From NCBI RefSeq assembly GCF_018417475.1, contig NZ_CP054856.1:1217001-1281000 (forward strand): 64,000 nt of DNA, in the 5' to 3' direction. The notes below the pieces were generated by a model. The model saw nothing but the letters and a program-made list of their open reading frames with translations. It made no database searches and had not been told where the DNA came from. Of the stretch, positions 19,750 through 28,354 are shown piece by piece; positions within the stretch are counted from its first letter, which is position 1; each line of letters starts with the position of its first letter. Origin of the DNA: Novosphingobium decolorationis (GTDB taxonomy: Bacteria; Pseudomonadota; Alphaproteobacteria; Sphingomonadales; Sphingomonadaceae). Made by a program: the position numbers and the translations under genes.

Positions 19750-20973
19750 TCAGCCCTCCAGCGCCTCGGCGCCGACCGGATCACGGTAGGCGCCGAGCGT
19801 TGCGATCAGCGCGACGACGACGACAAGGGCGATGGCCGAGGCCAGCAGCGCGAAGTGGTAGCTGCCGGTCACGTCGACCGACCAGCCGAACGCGGCCGGG
19901 CCGAACGCGGCGCCAAAGCTGAACATGCCCAGCACCACGCCATAAGTCGCCCCGTAATTGCGCAGGTGCGCATAGCGCCCGGTGAAGTAGGCGAGCATGT
20001 CGACCTCGGCGCCCGCAGCCAGGCCCAGCATGAGCGCGGCGGCCGTCACCGGCCCGCCAAAGGCGAGCAGCAAGGCGGCCACCACCGGCGAGAGCAGGAA
20101 CAGCGCGGCCACGAACGGCGCGTGGAAACGGTCGAAGAGGTAGCCCACGATCACGCGCGCGAAGATCACGGCAATGCCGATCTTGGCGGCGACCTGCGCA
20201 GCTTCGGCGGCGGGCATGCCCCGGTCCACCACCATGGGCACCAGATGGACGATGAGCCCGGCGACAAAGAAGCCGAGGAGCACGGCAATGCCCACGATGG
20301 TCAGCGTCTGGCGGTTGACCTCGAAGCGGCCGCGCACCCTGGGCTCGGCGCTGGCTGCCGGAGCCGGAGCCTTTTTCTCGCGCGGCATGAGCAGGCTCAC
20401 CGGAAGGCCCACGACAAGGATCGTGGCGGCCATGGCGAGCGCGGCGCTGCGCCAGCCGCTCGAGGCAAAGATCGGCCCCAGCAGCGCAGGCGCCAGGAAG
20501 GCGGCGAGCCCCGAGCCCATCAGCATGAGCCCGAGCGCCAGTCCGCGCCCGGCATCGAACTTCGCCGAGACCGCCCGCGCCCAGATCGCGGGCGTCGTGC
20601 CGCAACCGGCAAGGCTGACGAGGAGCCACAGCCCCCACCACATCGCCACCGAATCCCCGGCCCTCGAAAGGAGCACGAAGCCGATGGGCGCCGCGATGTA
20701 GCTGGCGATCGCGATCATGCGCACGCCATAGCGGTCCGCGAGGCGCCCGACGATCGGCGCGGAGAGGAAGATGCCCAATTGCTCGAAGGTCGCCGCGCCC
20801 GAAGCCGCCGCGCGGCTCCAGCCGAACTCCTCCTGCACCGGCGTGACGAAAAGACCCAGGGCATAGAAGCCGATGCCCATCATGCCCACGCCAATGGCCA
20901 GCCCTGCGGCCAGCACGGTCAGCCAGTTTTCTGCAAATTCGCGCCGCACGGCGCCGGAAAGGGAACCACTCAT
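19750..20973 (-). CDS. MFS transporter, monocarboxylate/OFA-like
   Basis: A 407-residue twelve-helix carrier. The start FYALGLFVTPVQEEFGWSRAAASGA and the loop GRLADRYGVRM are typical of the monocarboxylate/oxalate-formate group. A charged linker (REKKAPAPAASAEPRVRGRFE) separates the two halves. It converges on asnB with only 6 bp between stops. It lies 103 bp downstream of the M20 hydrolase pseudogene on the same strand and was probably co-transcribed with it. The substrate is unknown; acidic small molecules are the family norm. Confidence 0.88.
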   Translation of the reverse strand: MSGSLSGAVRREFAENWLTVLAAGLAIGVGMMGIGFYALGLFVTPVQEEFGWSRAAASGAATFEQLGIFLSAPIVGRLADRYGVRMIAIASYIAAPIGFVLLSRAGDSVAMWWGLWLLVSLAGCGTTPAIWARAVSAKFDAGRGLALGLMLMGSGLAAFLAPALLGPIFASSGWRSAALAMAATILVVGLPVSLLMPREKKAPAPAASAEPRVRGRFEVNRQTLTIVGIAVLLGFFVAGLIVHLVPMVVDRGMPAAEAAQVAAKIGIAVIFARVIVGYLFDRFHAPFVAALFLLSPVVAALLLAFGGPVTAAALMLGLAAGAEVDMLAYFTGRYAHLRNYGATYGVVLGMFSFGAAFGPAAFGWSVDVTGSYHFALLASAIALVVVVALIATLGAYRDPVGAEALEG

Positions 20974-21076
20974 CCCGGCACCTTGTCGCAGCGCAGCATC
21001 AAGGGCAAGCGCTCCCTGCCCGCGCTGCTCGCTGGGCGGTCAGGGGCCGGTTGGTCGGGAGACGGGCGCCCCCGCC

Positions 21077-22359
21077 TCAGACCCGCTCGGCCTGTCCGGC
21101 CTCTTCCAGCGCGCCCTCGTTGCAGGCAAGCTCGCACACGCATTCGTAGAGAAGCCGCGTTCCGCGCTCGCAATCGACCCAGTGCGTCCATTCATCGGGC
21201 GCGTGGCTCACGCCCTTTACAGACGGCACGAAGAACAGCCCCGCGCGCGAATGCTCGCAGAAGAACTGCACGTCGTGGCCTGCGCCCGAGGGCATGATCT
21301 TGTAGCTGTAGCCCAACTCCTTCGTCTTGCCCTCGATCAGCGAGATGAGCCCCGTGTCGCAATAGGCCGGGCCAGCCAGGACATCTGTTCGTATTCGAAG
21401 TGGAGCTTGTTGCGCCGCGCGATGGCGGCCAGCACCCGCTCGCACGCGCTGGCCAGGGCCTTCATCTTCTCGTGGTCGAGGTCGCGCCCGACGATGGTGA
21501 AATCGACCTCACCCGGCACCGTGTGCGGGAAGCCGGGCTTGCAGTTGACATGGCCGATGGTGATGCGGCTCTTGCCGGTGCCCTCCTCCTCGATGATGCG
21601 CGGGATCTCGTGGGCGAAATCGGCCATGCCCATGAGCGCATCGGCGCGCATGTTCATCGGCGCGGTCCCGGCGTGGTCGGCCTTGCCGATGAGGCGCACC
21701 ATCCACTTGAAGACGCCGGAAATTCCTTCGACGATGCCGATGGTGGTCTTCTCGGTATCAAGGACGGGCCCCTGCTCGACATGAAGTTCAAGGTAGGCCC
21801 GGATCGTCTCGGGCGGGCGGTAGGCGTGCATTGCGCGGGAAGGATCGAGCCCGGCCTCGCGCATGGCATCGACCAGTTTGACGCCGCGCTCGTCCGCCGC
21901 GGCATCGAGCCATTCGCGGGTCAGGTGCCCGGTCATGGCCTGCGCGCCGAGCATGCCCCCGAAGCGCCCCTCCTCCTCGGCGGTCGCGATGACCTCGACC
22001 GGATAGAGCGGCTCGATCCCGTTCGCCTTCATCGTGCGCACCACCTCGAGCCCGGCAACGACGCCCAGCACCCCGTCGAACATGCCGCTCGCGGGCACGG
22101 AATCGGTGTGCGAGGCGATGATGACGGCGGGCACGTCCTCGCCCCGTCCGGCCGGATCGAAGCGGCCGATGACATTGCCCGCGCCGTCCATGCGGTGGCT
22201 CATGCCCAATTCCGCAAAGCGCGCACGCAGCCATTCGCGCACGGCCATGTCCTCGGGGCTGAAGCCCTGTCGGTAGACGCCCCCGTCCGCTTCATTGAAG
22301 CCGAAACGCGAAATGGCGGTGATGTCCCGCTCGATCCTCTAGATGCTGACGCTGGGCAC
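21077..22359 (-). pseudogene. M20-family N-carbamoyl-amino-acid/allantoate-type amidohydrolase, two lesions
   Basis: The protein clearly belongs to the M20 hydantoinase/carbamoylase group: IASHTDSVPASGMFDGVLGVVAGLEVV, ATAEEEGRFGGMLGAQAMTG, LELHVEQGPVLD and PSGAGHDVQFF supply the metal ligands. The natural start is GTG 22359, eight or so bases after AAGGGAG. The seventh codon is TAG (22339-22341) where the family has a sense codon; the frame continues cleanly after it (RIERDITAISRFGFNEADGG). A one-base deletion near 21371-21376 breaks MSWL(D)PAYCDTG. An internal ATG at 22248 could restart translation but cannot avoid the frameshift. The function is therefore lost in this strain unless these are sequencing errors. 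Confidence 0.88.
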
Positions 22360-22487
22360 GTGCGTCTCCCTTGTCCGGTATGTGCGGCGCGGATTCCCCA
22401 CGCTCTGTTGGCGGGGAGACTAGACGCCACCACGGGGACGGGGCAAGCCGGGGAAACTGCAGCGCAGGCACCCGGCCTGCGGGTGCC

Positions 22488-22895
22488 TCAGCTCTGGACG
22501 TAGGAGAGTGCGGTCTCGTTCAGCGAGATAGGTTCGAGCTGCATGAACGGCACGACGGGTTCGAGCTGGTACTCGATGGCGATCTTGTCGAACTGCGCGC
22601 CATCGCTGATGCCCCGCTCCAGAGCAATGCGCACGATGCCATCCTCGTTGAGGCCAGCCATTTCCTTGCGCACCTTGTCGGAGACCTGACGCTCGGTCGC
22701 GTCGGGATGGACGTTGGCGTAGCGCACGCCCTCGCCCGCCGCATGACGGATCGCGCCCGTGGCCTGAAGCACGAGCGCAAACTGCAGGATACCGATCATG
22801 AGCGCGGCCGCCACCGGCATGGCGAGGGCGAACTCGATCACCGAGGCGCCTTCACGGTTCGCGGCGAGGCGCTTCAAGCGGTGCAGGATCTTCAC
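22488..22895 (-). CDS. TadE-like pilus assembly protein
   Basis: A 135-residue protein with a TadE-like pseudopilin opening: REGASVIEFALAMPVAAALMIGILQFALVLQATGAIRHAAGEGVRYA. The glutamate of VIEFA and the helix after it are the usual prepilin features. The rest is a small periplasmic domain. It overlaps the upstream TadE/TadF-like gene by 4 bp and ends a three-gene unit. These proteins act in Flp/Tad pilus biogenesis. Confidence 0.85.
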   Translation of the reverse strand: MKILHRLKRLAANREGASVIEFALAMPVAAALMIGILQFALVLQATGAIRHAAGEGVRYANVHPDATERQVSDKVRKEMAGLNEDGIVRIALERGISDGAQFDKIAIEYQLEPVVPFMQLEPISLNETALSYVQS

Positions 22896-23380
22896 TGAAT
22901 GCGCTCCAGACTGGTGCCTTCAAGGGTAATCGTCGAGCCCAGGACCTGCGAACCGAACAGGCTTGCAAGCTTGGACCAGTCGAACTGCATCTCGATCGTC
23001 TTCCTGATCGAGACCTCGACATAGCGCGCCGATTCCTCGCCCGCCGCGCAGTAGGAATCGAACTGGTCCTTGCGAACCCCGTCGCATTCCAGAAAGAGGT
23101 CGGCGGTCACCTGCCCGGCCTCGACATCGGCCGCGGCCATAGCCTCGGTGACGATATAGCTTGTGTCCGAACTCTGCGGACGCTTGGCGAGCACGAAGTC
23201 GGTGGTGCGCTGCGCGGCCAGCTCGACATCGATGCGCGCGACGACGAAGCGCGAGACCTCGACCATGCCCGCCAGGACCATGAGCAGCAGCGGCAGGACC
23301 AGCGCCAGCTCGATCACGCTCGCCCCGCGCCGGTCATGGCGCAGCGCGGCCAGAGCCTGACGCAGGCGGACCATCCTCAT
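22892..23380 (-). CDS. TadE/TadF-like pseudopilin
   Basis: A 162-residue protein with the prepilin helix RRGASVIELALVLPLLLMVLAGMVEVSRFVVARIDVELAAQRTTDFV. The start at 23380 was chosen because it overlaps the upstream stop by 4 bp, the pattern used throughout this unit; an upstream frame extension to 23497 looks like read-through of the neighbour. The C-terminal domain has a cysteine pair (LECDG, SYCAAG). Likely a minor component of the Tad system. Confidence 0.83.
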   Translation of the reverse strand: MRMVRLRQALAALRHDRRGASVIELALVLPLLLMVLAGMVEVSRFVVARIDVELAAQRTTDFVLAKRPQSSDTSYIVTEAMAAADVEAGQVTADLFLECDGVRKDQFDSYCAAGEESARYVEVSIRKTIEMQFDWSKLASLFGSQVLGSTITLEGTSLERIQ

Positions 23381-24636
23381 TCGACCACCTTCACGACCGG
23401 GGCCGACAGATCGAGGTTGGCGTAGTCGACCGTGCAGTTGTTGTTGAGCGAGGAGGTGCCTGCAAAGGTCACGTGGTTCGCGATCAGGAGCAGACACTCG
23501 GCCGACTGGCCCGAGTTGCCGGTGAAGCGCACATCGCCGTTCGGCATGTAGATGACACCGGTGAGGTCCAGCTCGCTGCCGCCAGCAAAGTTGCTCTCGC
23601 TGCTGGACCCGAGCGGGTCCTGGAAGAAGAGGACGTTCTTCCAGGTCGGGCTCTGCGCGGCGCTGGGCGCGGTCAGTTCCATCGTCGCGCCGCCCGTGAT
23701 CTTGACGAAGGCCGCGTTGCCCGGGCCGCCCCCGGTCAGCACGAAGGTCACGCCGTCGCCGCGGACCGTTGCCGAACTCGCGACGTCGAGGCTGCCGCCA
23801 TCGATGATGTAGGTGCCGGGCGAAAGGGTCGTGTTGCCCTTCAGCGTCATGCCGTTGCAGTAGCGCCCCGGCGAAAGGGTCACAACGTCATGCGGATTGT
23901 TGGAATACTTGGTGCTGGTGCAGCCTTCCGGTTCACTGGGAACCTGAAGATCACGGCCCGCCAGCGGGTCCTGGATCGGCAGGCCATAGGGCTGGAGTAC
24001 CGCATCTTCGGGAATGTTGCGCGAGCTGGCATCGATGCCGCCCACCGCGTGGAAGGTCGGCGCGTTGATCCAGCTGGTCCCGGTCAGGTCGATCGCGGCC
24101 TGGATGCCCGAGTTCGCGCCGACACCGCAGCCCAAGTTGACGTCGGCGGTACCCACCGCGCGCACGCCCATACCGGTCGGGGCCAGCGCAATCACGCAAT
24201 ATTCGCCCTCATCGGTGCGCGTGGCGACCGCGCGCGCACGGATCGTCGGCGCCACGTCGAGGAATACGCTGGAGAACGGCAGCCGCTGGCTGGTCGTCGC
24301 AATGACCTCCACCGCGCCCGTATCGCCGGTATAGGCACCCGAGTACGGCGGACTGCTGACCCGCTCGATGAGGACGTTGAGCGTGTTGTCCGTGTTACGC
24401 CCGATTTCCTTGCGGGCACCCGGTTCTGCGCCTTCGGCCTGCAGCATGCTCAGCGCGCCAGCACGCGCACCGGCATCGACGGCCTGCTGCAGCTGACGCT
24501 TCCACAGGTACCACTGCGCGGTATCGACCGCGAGACCTGCCGCGCCGATCAGGGTCACGAAGCCGATGCCGGTGAAAGTAAGAATACTTCCCGAGCGATC
24601 AGAACGCAGGCGGGTCAGGAATGCCGGGTAAGGCAT
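23377..24636 (-). CDS. TadG-like protein with long extracytoplasmic domain
   Basis: A 419-residue protein. The N-terminal TadG signature is RSGSILTFTGIGFVTLIGAAGLAVDTAQWYLWKRQLQQAVDAGARAGAL, including one membrane helix. The remaining ~360 residues are a serine/glycine/threonine-rich extracytoplasmic domain with several TLSPGRYC and LSPGTYIIDGG repeats that suggest a parallel beta-helix. ATG 24636 is preferred over a TTG 14 codons upstream. It is the first gene of a three-gene unit that lacks the Tad ATPase, secretin and prepilin peptidase. Confidence 0.82.
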   Translation of the reverse strand: MPYPAFLTRLRSDRSGSILTFTGIGFVTLIGAAGLAVDTAQWYLWKRQLQQAVDAGARAGALSMLQAEGAEPGARKEIGRNTDNTLNVLIERVSSPPYSGAYTGDTGAVEVIATTSQRLPFSSVFLDVAPTIRARAVATRTDEGEYCVIALAPTGMGVRAVGTADVNLGCGVGANSGIQAAIDLTGTSWINAPTFHAVGGIDASSRNIPEDAVLQPYGLPIQDPLAGRDLQVPSEPEGCTSTKYSNNPHDVVTLSPGRYCNGMTLKGNTTLSPGTYIIDGGSLDVASSATVRGDGVTFVLTGGGPGNAAFVKITGGATMELTAPSAAQSPTWKNVLFFQDPLGSSSESNFAGGSELDLTGVIYMPNGDVRFTGNSGQSAECLLLIANHVTFAGTSSLNNNCTVDYANLDLSAPVVKVVE

Positions 24637-24798
24637 GGCGGTTCGCGGCTTTCGACTGTTGCAATCGAAATCACCCAAGCGCCTGCAAAGATAAGATCTT
24701 CAAAACTTACTTGGTTAATTTTGCAGAAACCATCCCATTGCGCCGGTGCAGCTTGCGGATTTCCATGTTTTAACCCCGACCCGCCCTAACGCGGCAAA

Positions 24799-24832
24799 GT
24801 CCGACCGGGTTCCCACCCGGCCGGACATTTTT
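24799..24832. terminator. Putative terminator hairpin downstream of the flotillin gene
   Basis: GTCCGACCGGG pairs with CCCGGCCGGAC with one mismatch and a 6-base loop. It is followed by five T residues on the plus strand and by only CTTT on the minus strand. It sits 33 bp past the flotillin stop, so it most likely ends that minus-strand transcript despite the weak tail. Confidence 0.5.
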
Positions 24833-24864
24833 GAACAAGGGCGGACGATTCGCCCCGCCAGGGA

Positions 24865-26589
24865 TCAGCCGATCGTCGTGGGACGATAGGGCCCCTCGGA
24901 CGATCCCGTCGGCTCCGCGCCGTCGTTGTCGGCCGCCTGCGGAGCGGCCGGGACCGGCATCACGCCTGCGCCCTGAACCATGTTCGACAGCGTCGAGCCA
25001 TCAAGGCCCAGTTCCTTCATCAAGCCGTCGATCATCGGCGCCTGCGCGCGGTAGGCGAGCGCGGCGCTGACCGCGTCGCTGGCGAGGTTACCCGAGCCGC
25101 CCACCGGAGCCCCGGCTCCGCCGACAGCGCCGGCGCCCCCCTTCGGGGTAAGGCCGTCGACCTGGACGATCTTGATCGAGTCGATCGCTTCGAGCGGCTT
25201 GGCGCTCTCACGCACGACCTCGGGCAGGACCTTCAGAAGCGCCATCTTCATCTGGAGCGAGATCTGCTCCGAGGAGAGGATGTTCGCCGCCTCGTTGATC
25301 GCACGCTGGCCCGCCGCTTCGACCTCCATGCGCACGCGCGCCGCTTCGGCCTTGAGCTTCTCGGCTTCCGCCTCACCCTCGGCCTCGCGGCGTACCGCTT
25401 CGGCCCGGTTGAACGCGGCTTCCTTCTCGGCCTCGGCCTCCACCTTGATGGCGATGGCCTGGCGCTCGGCTTCCTTGGCCGCCTCGATCAGCTCGATCCT
25501 CTTGAGACGCTCGGCCACTTCGGTTTCGCGGCTGGTCGTGACCTGCTCCTCGGCGGCGACCGCCTTGGCGCGGGCCTCGTCGGCCTGGCTCTTGGCCTGG
25601 CTTTCCTCGCGGCTCTTGTTCTGGATCGCGATCTGCTGCTCCTGGCGGGCGAGTTCGACCGCCTGGGCCTGCGCGATCCGCGCCTCCTCGATGGAGCGGT
25701 CGGCCTCGATCTGGCGGGCATCGACCTGCTGCTTGGCCTCGATCCGGGCTTCATCCGATTCCCGGGTCCGCTTGGCCTGCTCGCGGGCGATTTCCGCCAT
25801 CTGCTCGGCGCGGCGCATTTCCACCTCGCGCTCCTGCTCGAGGCGCGCGAACTCGTTGTCGCGCTGGATGGTGAGCGACTGGCGGTCGGCCTCCAGGTTC
25901 TTGGTCTCCATCTGGACACGGGTGTCCTGCTCGATGTCGTTGCGCGTCTTCTTGCGCAGCTCGATCTGCTCGGTCAGCTTGGTGAGACCTTCGGCGTCGA
26001 ACGCGTTGTTGGCGTTGAAGTGCTCGATCGAGGTCTGGTCGAGCCCGGTCAGCGAGACCGATTCCAGCTCCAGACCGTTCATCGCAAGGTCCGAGGAGGA
26101 CACCTGCTGCACTTTCTGCACGAAGTCGGCGCGCTGCTCGTGCAGCTGGTTCATCGACATGCCCGCCGCGACCGAGCGCAGCGCGTCGACGAACTTGCCC
26201 TCGACCAGGTCCTTCAAGGCTTCGGGGTGCATGGTACGCGCGCCCAGCGTCTGCGCGGCCATGGCAATGGCGCCGGCATCCGGGCGGACACGCACGTAGA
26301 ACTCGGCCTTCACGTCGATGCGCAGGCGGTCGAGCGTGATGAGCGCATCCCCGTTCTTGCGCTCCACGGCCAGGCGCACGGTGTTCATGTTGACCGGCAT
26401 GGTCTCGTGGAAGACCGGCAGCACCAAGGCGCCGCCGTTCATCACGACACGCTCGCCCCCCACGCCCGTACGCACGAACGCGATTTCCTTGCTTGCCCGC
26501 TTGTACAGGCGCGCCATCACGATGCCGATCGCCATAAGCGCCACGACAACCGCACCGACCAACACGGCGATGCTGTAAAGCCCCGTCAT
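24865..26589 (-). CDS. Flotillin family protein (YqiK-like)
   Basis: A 574-residue membrane scaffold protein. An N-terminal helix (GLYSIAVLVGAVVVALMAIGIVM) anchors it. The SPFH/band-7 domain follows (EIAFVRTGVGGERVVMNGGALVLPVFHETMPVNMNTVRLAVER). A long charged coiled coil of alanine/glutamate heptads spans residues ~230-450. The tail is glycine/proline rich. ATG 26589 is backed by AAGGAGAG. Flotillins organise membrane microdomains. A YqiJ-like gene lies upstream on the same strand, the partner usually found with YqiK in bacteria. Confidence 0.93.
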   Translation of the reverse strand: MTGLYSIAVLVGAVVVALMAIGIVMARLYKRASKEIAFVRTGVGGERVVMNGGALVLPVFHETMPVNMNTVRLAVERKNGDALITLDRLRIDVKAEFYVRVRPDAGAIAMAAQTLGARTMHPEALKDLVEGKFVDALRSVAAGMSMNQLHEQRADFVQKVQQVSSSDLAMNGLELESVSLTGLDQTSIEHFNANNAFDAEGLTKLTEQIELRKKTRNDIEQDTRVQMETKNLEADRQSLTIQRDNEFARLEQEREVEMRRAEQMAEIAREQAKRTRESDEARIEAKQQVDARQIEADRSIEEARIAQAQAVELARQEQQIAIQNKSREESQAKSQADEARAKAVAAEEQVTTSRETEVAERLKRIELIEAAKEAERQAIAIKVEAEAEKEAAFNRAEAVRREAEGEAEAEKLKAEAARVRMEVEAAGQRAINEAANILSSEQISLQMKMALLKVLPEVVRESAKPLEAIDSIKIVQVDGLTPKGGAGAVGGAGAPVGGSGNLASDAVSAALAYRAQAPMIDGLMKELGLDGSTLSNMVQGAGVMPVPAAPQAADNDGAEPTGSSEGPYRPTTIG

Positions 26590-26972
26590 TTCACTCTCTC
26601 CTTGAGCGGGATGCAGCGGATGGCCCAATGCCCCGCTCTTGAACTCATCCCAACTCAACCGCGCACGCGAAGACGCGGCTGAGCTCAAATGACTTCAATT
26701 TCGCATGCCTGCCAAGGCTATGTGGATAAAACGCGGACCTTGGAAAGTTGCGCAAAGTGCGCCAGGTCCGGTTCTTCAAGTGGCGTCGGCATCAAGCCCC
26801 TTCAAAGGCGATGCACATAGTCCAAACTCCTGGAAACAACGCTGCGGACAGCCCTTCGCCCCGCTCTGACAATTCATTGTTTCCGTTGCGACTTACATAG
26901 CGAAATCGCGATATGCTGCCTAGGAAAACCGGATTGTTGCGAGTTGATTGCAGGTAGTCCCCTGCCCTGCGC
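26590..26972 (-). other. Intergenic region upstream of flotillin
   Basis: No gene was found in these 383 bp. The stretch near 26865-26935 is AT-rich for this genome and probably holds the flotillin promoter, but no clean -35/-10 pair stands out. Near the stop of the YqiJ-like gene, CCTGCCC and GGGCAGG can pair around a 17-base loop without a T-run. Confidence 0.45.
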
Positions 26973-27587
26973 TCATCCCAGCCGGGGCAGGTAGTGGTCG
27001 CCGCGGGCGATGGCCTTGAACAGGTCGCCCTCGCGCCGCACGATGAGGACGCGCTCGCCGGTGACGAACGTCTGCCCGGCGTTGTCGGGTTCGAGCATGA
27101 CGTGGTGGACCTGCCCGAAATGGTCGAGGACCTTCGCCCGCGCGGGCGAGCCGGGCTTGGCGGTGCCGACCACGATCTCGCCTTCGCGCCCGACCAGCGC
27201 GGATCGGTCGATCGCCGAAGTCTCGTCGCGGGGCAGCAGGCGCGCCAGCGGGCGCGAGAGCCCGCCCGTCAGCGGCAGCGCGGCGAGGCCTGTTGCAGGG
27301 CCGACCAGCCAGGGCGTCCAGGCCGTTCCCGTCAGCCCCGCCAGCAGTTCCTGCGCACACAGGCCAAGGATCCCGAAGACACTGAGCAGCACGGTCAGCC
27401 AGACCATGAAAGGCACGCGCCCGAGACCCACCAGCGAGAGGAGGCCGGAATCAAGATCGATGTCCGCGTCCGCGTCGCCCTCCAGCGCATCGGCAAGGCC
27501 GAAGACCTGCACGATTGCGAGGACAAGGACGACACCCAGCGCGGCCGAGAACGGCAGGTTCTCGCCCGCCGTCAGGAAGTCCAGCAT
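26973..27587 (-). CDS. YqiJ-like (DUF1449) membrane protein with OB-fold domain
   Basis: A 204-residue protein. Three membrane segments are visible (FSAALGVVLVLAIVQVFGLADAL, VPFMVWLTVLLSVFGILGL and WLVGPATGLAALPLTGGL). A C-terminal soluble domain (ALVGREGEIVVGTAKPGSPARAKVLDHFGQVHHVMLEP, FVTGERVLIVRREGDLFKAI) has the NfeD/OB-fold pattern. This is the usual flotillin partner. An acidic run DADADIDLD sits in the first cytoplasmic or periplasmic loop. It overlaps the upstream gene by one base at the stop/start. Confidence 0.85.
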   Translation of the reverse strand: MLDFLTAGENLPFSAALGVVLVLAIVQVFGLADALEGDADADIDLDSGLLSLVGLGRVPFMVWLTVLLSVFGILGLCAQELLAGLTGTAWTPWLVGPATGLAALPLTGGLSRPLARLLPRDETSAIDRSALVGREGEIVVGTAKPGSPARAKVLDHFGQVHHVMLEPDNAGQTFVTGERVLIVRREGDLFKAIARGDHYLPRLG

Positions 27588-28297
27588 CAGCCGGGATCCC
27601 TTGCGTCGATGTACTTGGTTTCGAGGAAACGGTTGCGCGTGGCCAGCGCGTCGACGTCGTTGCGCGAGAGGTCCTCGCTCATCGCCTCGATCTCATCGGA
27701 GATAACGCAGAGCCCATCGACCAGCTGCTCGTTGGGCGACAGGCCCGAGGTGCCGGGCCTGGCGCGCAGCGAGGGCGGAATGCGGGTGTAGCTGTCGACC
27801 AGGCTGGGCAGGTGCTCGGAGAGAAGCTTGCGCACCTCGCGCGCGGCGGGCCCGGTCTCCTCCATGTTGGCAAGCTGGGGCGCGAGCTGTTCCAGGTGCA
27901 CGCCGATCATGTCGATGGCATCGACCGCCGCGTTGGGGAGCGCGCGGCGCTTGCCCTCCAGCCAGATCTCGGTCGAGCCCGCCAGTTCAGCGAGCTCGGT
28001 CCCCTGTAGATCGCCCGCGCGCGTGCGCGGCGCGGACGGGTAGATCGCGAGCAGGCAGAAGACGACGAAAGCGAGCAGCGTCACCAGCACCGTGGTCGCA
28101 AAGGTCAGGCCGCCCAGGATCAGCGCGGTCGTCAGTGCGGCCACGAAGATCGCGCCCACGGCCAGCACCGCGCGGCGCAGGCGGCGCAGGCGAAAAGCCC
28201 AGCGCTCCTTCTTCGCGGTGTAGAGACGCGCGGCGCGCTGGCGGCGCGCGGCCCGGACGATCTCCTTTGAAACCCGGCGCGCGGGCACCTGTGCCAT
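27587..28297 (-). CDS. Two-helix membrane protein, probably XpaC-like
   Basis: A 236-residue protein. Its basic N-terminus (RRQRAARLYTAKKERW) is followed by two close membrane helices (AVLAVGAIFVAALTTALILGG and FATTVLVTLLAFVVFCLLAIY). The rest is a soluble helical domain ending FLETKYIDARDPG. The position next to telA matches xpaC in Bacillus and others, and the C-terminal pattern fits that family (annotated as 5-bromo-4-chloroindolyl phosphate hydrolysis). The sequence match is only suggestive. It is coupled to the YqiJ-like gene by a one-base overlap. Confidence 0.7.
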   Translation of the reverse strand: MAQVPARRVSKEIVRAARRQRAARLYTAKKERWAFRLRRLRRAVLAVGAIFVAALTTALILGGLTFATTVLVTLLAFVVFCLLAIYPSAPRTRAGDLQGTELAELAGSTEIWLEGKRRALPNAAVDAIDMIGVHLEQLAPQLANMEETGPAAREVRKLLSEHLPSLVDSYTRIPPSLRARPGTSGLSPNEQLVDGLCVISDEIEAMSEDLSRNDVDALATRNRFLETKYIDARDPG

Positions 28298-28354
28298 GTC
28301 TCTCGTTCTCTCCTGCTGTCGTTACATGAAGCCCCCTGCGGAGGCCACCCGGCC

